A stretch of 42,253 nt of DNA from a virus: IMG/VR virus record IMGVR_UViG_3300033141_004276, positions 1 to 42,253 of that record; one strand, written 5' to 3'. Position numbers and translations under genes: made by a program. Numbering within the stretch: position 1 is the stretch's first letter; every line of letters starts with the position of its first letter. Positions 39,122 to 42,253 of the stretch are shown here, in pieces. Under the pieces are notes generated by a model. That model saw nothing but the letters and a program-made list of their open reading frames with translations, was not told the DNA's origin and searched no databases.

Positions 39122-39294
39122 CACTCCTCCTTATTTATTATTACACAACATCCGTATTTTCCCTTTATGAGTTCTTTAATTGCTTCTTTAAAATTTTCTT
39201 TTGCTTTTTTCAGACAGTTTATATTGCAATAATATTTCCATAAACCACGCCTACCTTCTTTAAGTATCCTTCCACAATGAAAACATTTATCCAT
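39121..39294 (-). CDS. small zinc-finger protein
   Basis: 57 residues. 'MDKCFHCGRILKEGRRGLWK' with 'YYCNINCLKKAKENFKE' gives CxxC and CxxxC pairs, typical of MYM/TRASH-like short fingers, followed by a basic helix. The start shares GGAGGAGTG context and the stop overlaps the next ATG. Confidence 0.65.
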   Translation of the reverse strand: MDKCFHCGRILKEGRRGLWKYYCNINCLKKAKENFKEAIKELIKGKYGCCVIINKEE

Positions 39295-39572
39295 CACTCC
39301 TCCTCAATCCTTTTTCGGATTTCTTTAAGACATCTATTCCACCCAAGAATATATCCTCTCTCTTTCGGAGTATCTAAAAATTTCTCATTGATAGTTTCAG
39401 GCAACAACTCCAATGCCCATTGTTTGAAAAGTTTAACCATTTTTTCTCCTATTTCGTCTGTAACATTCTGAAAGGCATTTGGAACGCTATCTAATACATT
39501 TCCATCTATTTGTTCATACCATTGAAGTAATTCTTTTAAAATTTCTTTTATTCTTTCCTCAAGTTTACTCAT
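39294..39572 (-). CDS. hypothetical helical protein
   Basis: 92 residues (MSKLEERIKEILKELLQWYE). 'GYILGWNRCLKEIRKRIEEE' at the end is a motif often seen in small phage helical proteins. GGAGGTG precedes the start. Function unknown. Confidence 0.6.
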   Translation of the reverse strand: MSKLEERIKEILKELLQWYEQIDGNVLDSVPNAFQNVTDEIGEKMVKLFKQWALELLPETINEKFLDTPKERGYILGWNRCLKEIRKRIEEE

Positions 39573-40107
39573 CTTTCACCTCCAATAATTCAGGATTTTC
39601 AAATCGGTTTCCAATTACTTCCCAATCCACATCTGACATACTCATCCAATCATCTTCGTAAGGTGTATCATAACTTGCATAAAACCTATTTATTGGAACT
39701 ATTGGTTCTACTACAATTATCGTTTTATTATGTTTTAAAATATCCCCTTCATAAATTTCCTTTCCTTTCCAATTATTTTTTTTGTATCTCTGTCTTACCC
39801 AAAACTCTTTTTCTTTTTCAGACAATTCTTCCCATTTTGTGCTGTCATATAATCCAGTAAATTGCATAATAATATATCTATCAGATGTATTTTTTTCAAA
39901 AGTAGGATTATCTTCATCATCCCAACCAGATGAAACCATAAATCTATTCCATTGATACAATATTCCTATTTTCAATCGCTTCCAGATAGGACAGGTTCTT
40001 GAAGAACATTTTTTATCATAATTATTTCTATGTCCACAACAACTAAATCCGCCATAACAATAATAACAATATTTTTTAAAAGTCCTAAAACTAATCAGTT
40101 TTTTCAT
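39565..40107 (-). CDS. fusion of MKKLISFRT zinc protein with YopX C-terminal domain
   Basis: 180 residues from the ATG at 40107 (AAGGAG at proper distance; the ATG two codons earlier is too close). Residues 1-47 match the Cys-rich paralogues (MKKLISFRTFKKYC, then RTCPIWKRLK). The rest matches YopX-family C-termini: 'MQFTGLYD', 'GKEIYEGDILKH' and 'DVDWEVIGNRFENPELLE'. At the left window edge the same two proteins are separate, overlapping genes, so this gene looks like an in-frame deletion product of that pair. Confidence 0.8.
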   Translation of the reverse strand: MKKLISFRTFKKYCYYCYGGFSCCGHRNNYDKKCSSRTCPIWKRLKIGILYQWNRFMVSSGWDDEDNPTFEKNTSDRYIIMQFTGLYDSTKWEELSEKEKEFWVRQRYKKNNWKGKEIYEGDILKHNKTIIVVEPIVPINRFYASYDTPYEDDWMSMSDVDWEVIGNRFENPELLEVKDE

Positions 40108-40117
40108 CTCCATCTCC

Positions 40118-40339
40118 TTAAAACGCCCAACATATAGTCAGTCCCAAACTAAGAGAGGTGAGAATTTTTCCCGATGGTCTATCCCAATCAGCCATTCCTA
40201 TAACAGTCGAAACAATTCCTGCTGTTATCAGCCAAGGTCTTGCTTCCTTTGGTCTAACTCCAACTATTATGGCATCATTTCTAACAATGTTAAAGAATAT
40301 GCCAGCAATCAAAATCAATGGTAATAAACATTTTTTCAT
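40118..40339 (-). CDS. small membrane protein
   Basis: 73 residues. Hydrophobic segments 'KKCLLPLILIAGIFFNIV', 'WLITAGIVSTVIGMA' and 'ILTSLSLGLTICWAF' suggest two or three membrane passes. The first could also be a signal peptide. GGAGGAGTGG precedes the start. Function unknown. Confidence 0.6.
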   Translation of the reverse strand: MKKCLLPLILIAGIFFNIVRNDAIIVGVRPKEARPWLITAGIVSTVIGMADWDRPSGKILTSLSLGLTICWAF

Positions 40340-40340
40340 T

Positions 40341-41390
40341 TTACCACTCCTCCTCCACTCCTCCTTTATTTTTTCCTTTTTTTCTTCTCTTTACTCTTAT
40401 TCCAGTAACCTTAAAAAATATTCTACTATTAAATTCTGGCAATGAACTTATATATTCTACCGCTTCTTTTGGCATATCTTTCCACGCTTCTTCTTTAGAT
40501 ACTTCTTCCGCTTTTGTTATAGGAGTTTTTTTCCATTCACCACCATATTTTAGATATAAGTATTTTAAATTATTAAACTGTGGTCTCCAATTTCCTAACC
40601 GAGCAAAAAGATTTTCTTTTACTTTATTAAATCTTTTTTTGGAAACTTTTTTCCCGAATATAAAATATTCCTTTTTCTTATCTGCCATAAAAAGGTGGTT
40701 AGCCACACCATAAGAATTATATATTCCAAAAGACCCCGCTACACCTTTTGACCCCGCTACACCTTCTGACTCCGCTATACCTTTTGACCACGCTACACCT
40801 TCTGACTCCGCTACACCTTTTGACCTCGCTACACCTTTTGACCCCGCTACACCTTCTGACTCCGCTACACCTTTTGACCTCGCTACACCTTTTGACCCCG
40901 CTACACCTTCTGACCACGCTACACCTTTTGACCCCGCTACACCTTTTGACCACGCTACACCTTCTGACCTCGCTACACCTTCTGACCTCGCTACACCTTC
41001 TGACCCCGCTACACCTTTTGACCCCGCTACACCTTCTGACTCCGCTACACCTTTTGACCACGCTACACCTTCTGACTCCGCTACACCTTTTGACCACGCT
41101 ATATAATTTTGTATTCCTTCAAATGGTATTTCTCTTATTATTTTTATTTTGTTAGTTACTTTTTTACTATCTTCACTATGCCCAATAACTTTACCAAGTG
41201 CCTCTACCTCGGCAATTTTATTCCACGGGACGCAGTCATAATAATTGAAACAATCTTCTAATTTTTCACAGAAATGAAAACCTTTTTTACAAATTTCAAT
41301 ATCTTCTTCTGGCATTTCATAAGTTTTACCGATTTCATATTGAAATCCCTGACACTTCCAATCAGCGTCAAAAACTTTAAATCCTTTCAT
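40341..41390 (-). CDS. DUF7666-like protein with hexapeptide repeat array
   Basis: 349 residues. Residues 1-95 match a phage domain I know as DUF7666-like: 'GFQYEIGKTYEM', 'CKKGFHFCEKLEDCFNYYD', 'IAEVEALGKVIGHSEDSKKV'. Residues about 99-230 are some 20 units of (W/E/G/R)S(K/E)GVA plus two degenerate ones, likely a beta-solenoid. The tail has 'NHLFMADKKKEYFIFGKKVS', which continues the family pattern. AGGAGGTGG precedes the start. Function unknown. Confidence 0.75.
   Translation of the reverse strand: MKGFKVFDADWKCQGFQYEIGKTYEMPEEDIEICKKGFHFCEKLEDCFNYYDCVPWNKIAEVEALGKVIGHSEDSKKVTNKIKIIREIPFEGIQNYIAWSKGVAESEGVAWSKGVAESEGVAGSKGVAGSEGVARSEGVARSEGVAWSKGVAGSKGVAWSEGVAGSKGVARSKGVAESEGVAGSKGVARSKGVAESEGVAWSKGIAESEGVAGSKGVAGSFGIYNSYGVANHLFMADKKKEYFIFGKKVSKKRFNKVKENLFARLGNWRPQFNNLKYLYLKYGGEWKKTPITKAEEVSKEEAWKDMPKEAVEYISSLPEFNSRIFFKVTGIRVKRRKKGKNKGGVEEEW
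40701..41096 (-). repeat. 18-bp tandem repeat array in coding sequence
   Basis: About 22 units of 18 bp. On the coding strand each unit reads (T/G/A)GG or GAG, TCA, (A/G)AA, GGT, GTA, GCG with little other change. Variation is almost confined to the first codon (W, E, G, R) and the third codon (K, E). Because units are 18 bp, gain or loss keeps the frame. Confidence 0.9.
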
Positions 41391-41402
41391 AGTTCCACCT
41401 CC

Positions 41403-41684
41403 TCACCATACTTCTTCAAAACCACATGATAAACATTTATATCCTCTGGTAAATTTTTCAATGTATCCAAAGTTCCCGAATGTTCCTGTTTGTTCTTTGT
41501 AAGTATCATATTCCAGAAACTCTTTAGAAGCACCGCAACAAGCACATCTTTTCCCATCTTCAAACTCCTGCTTTCTCTTTTTCAAAATCTCGCCAAGTTC
41601 TTTATTTTTCCCAGAGAATAAGAGGATAGGTTTATCAAGGTCGCAGTCCATTAGAGATAAATCTTCAACTAAAATTCCACTCAT
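41403..41684 (-). CDS. zinc-ribbon protein, ILVEDLSLMDCDL family (copy 2)
   Basis: 93 residues from the ATG at 41684 (GAGAGGT upstream). It starts MSGILVEDLSLMDCDLDKP, with CACC near residue 47 and CLSCG near residue 83. It differs from copy 1 at 645-926 mainly in the segment between the two Cys pairs. Function unknown. Confidence 0.75.
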   Translation of the reverse strand: MSGILVEDLSLMDCDLDKPILLFSGKNKELGEILKKRKQEFEDGKRCACCGASKEFLEYDTYKEQTGTFGNFGYIEKFTRGYKCLSCGFEEVW

Positions 41685-41706
41685 AATTATACCTCTCATT
41701 TTAAAA

Positions 41707-41796
41707 TTATTTACCATTAAATTCCTTTAAAAATATTCCAGTAATAAATGATAGTAATAAGATCATTATTATTACAATGATTATATCTCCTGCCAT
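41707..41796 (-). CDS. tiny single-pass membrane protein
   Basis: 29 residues: MAGDIIIVIIMILLLSFITG followed by IFLKEFNGK. Shine-Dalgarno AGGAGGT at correct spacing makes it likely to be translated. Function unknown. Confidence 0.5.
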   Translation of the reverse strand: MAGDIIIVIIMILLLSFITGIFLKEFNGK

Positions 41797-41808
41797 ATTA
41801 CCTCCTAT

Positions 41809-41904
41809 TTATCCATTCTTCTTTTTTTTATTATCCCATATCTTTTTATATTTCTTCCACATCATAACTATAAATTCATCAGATAATGTTTCTAAATCTA
41901 GCAT
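41809..41904 (-). CDS. tiny hypothetical protein
   Basis: 31 residues: MLDLETLSDEFIVMMWKKYK then a Lys-rich end. AGGAGG precedes the ATG at 41904. It lies directly after the RuvB-like gene. Function unknown. Confidence 0.45.
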   Translation of the reverse strand: MLDLETLSDEFIVMMWKKYKKIWDNKKKKNG

Positions 41905-41923
41905 AATCACTATTCCTCCTGAA

Positions 41924-42253
41924 TTATATCATCTTATGAATTTTGAGATATTCTTTTCCTTTATCTGTTATTGTTCTCCCTTTATTACCAAACTCTAATA
42001 AACCATACTTTAATAACATAGGCTCATAAATTTTTGAAATTGTATTTTTATCTAATCCTGATATTTTTGACAATGTGTCTAATCCAATTCCACCTTTATT
42101 TGATGAATATATTATTCTTAAAATTATTCTGGCATTATTATCAAGCCCTAATTCATCTATGCCCATTCTATCAAAAACTTTTTTTATAATATCCTTAGTA
42201 GGATTCTTTTTATTGGCTATAAGATAATCTCTAATTCTTTTAAGATAGTTTAT
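41924..42253 (-). CDS. ruvB: RuvB-like Holliday junction helicase, C-terminal part (cut by window edge)
   Basis: The frame is open to the right edge (109 codons visible). 'INYLKRIRDYLIANKK' matches the end of the RuvB middle domain (NRLLRRVRDFA). 'MGIDELGLDNNARIILRIIY', 'GGIGLDTLSKISGLDKNTIS' and 'KIYEPMLLKYGLLE' followed by 'RTITDKGKEYL' match the RuvB winged-helix domain (GGPVGLDTLA...TIEDVYEPYLIQ.GFL.RTPRGR). The ATPase domain would lie outside. Phage RuvB is rare; together with RusA it points to phage-encoded junction processing. It could instead be a free-standing domain. Confidence 0.8.
   Translation of the reverse strand: MNYLKRIRDYLIANKKNPTKDIIKKVFDRMGIDELGLDNNARIILRIIYSSNKGGIGLDTLSKISGLDKNTISKIYEPMLLKYGLLEFGNKGRTITDKGKEYLKIHKMI

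Noticed and set aside
40701-41096. Regular repeats that could be taken for a CRISPR array
   Set aside because: Units are 18 bp and contiguous, without unique spacers, lie inside a coding frame, and no cas genes are near.
40717-41155. Long open frames on both strands across the 18-bp repeat
   Set aside because: They are by-products of an 18-bp unit that is open in several frames. Only the frame starting at 41390 has a conserved N-terminal domain and a Shine-Dalgarno.
1-42253. Direct circular closure of the window (base 42253 joined to base 1)
   Set aside because: Joining the ends truncates the YopX gene after a few more codons and gives RuvB only a 113-residue form without a Shine-Dalgarno. 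More sequence between the ends is more likely, though circularity with missing sequence remains possible.

Overview
The window is an AT-rich segment of a tailed, probably podovirus-like, bacteriophage genome. Shine-Dalgarno sequences are strong (AAGGAGG) before almost every gene, promoters are bacterial sigma-70 type, and consensus DnaA boxes are present, so the host is a bacterium that I cannot name. No integrase, tRNA or host housekeeping gene is visible. Both window ends cut genes (a YopX-family gene at the left edge, a RuvB-like gene at the right edge), so the genome continues on both sides. The two leftward blocks may be one block in a circular or permuted genome.

Layout: (1) 1-6476, leftward: small accessory genes (zinc-ribbon paralogues, a histone-fold-like protein), a replication-associated phage C-terminal-domain protein, a winged-helix-like protein, an SSB-like protein and a RecB/Cas4-type nuclease. 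(2) 6477-7894: about 1.4 kb without a convincing gene, holding two DnaA boxes, iterons, operator-like palindromes, an inverted pair of 32-bp elements, AT-rich stretches and rightward promoters. It is the likely replication origin and divergent control region. (3) 7895-34110, rightward: small basic proteins, SpoVG-like protein, probable small terminase, large terminase interrupted by a class 3-type intein, GroES-like co-chaperonin, portal, scaffold, decoration protein, major capsid protein, connector and tail proteins, fibre, permuted NlpC/P60-like peptidase, holin candidate, M15 endolysin, and internal virion proteins. (4) 34152-42253, leftward: metallophosphoesterase, RusA resolvase with a zinc ribbon, RNA ligase, many small genes, an 18-bp repeat protein, and the C-terminal part of a RuvB-like helicase.

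The most striking feature is the last rightward gene, a 1876-residue probable internal (ejected) virion protein. It carries, at residues about 694-905, a segment resembling sigma-70 regions 2, 3 and 4 in order. If it enters the cell with the DNA it could program host RNA polymerase, a sigma-factor counterpart to the virion RNA polymerase of phage N4. Five near-perfect TTGAC(A/T)-N17-TATAAT promoters lie in the rightward block and another perfect one drives the RusA gene.

The second is that five genes in the connector/tail module begin with Sec-type signal peptides or signal anchors. In two of them the hydrophobic leader appears to have been added in front of the usual start of a conserved phage protein. 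Other notable points: a probable +1 frameshift at the end of the fibre gene, a 16-bp tandem duplication that breaks a small gene, a gene fusion formed from an adjacent gene pair, and a probably leaderless rusA mRNA.
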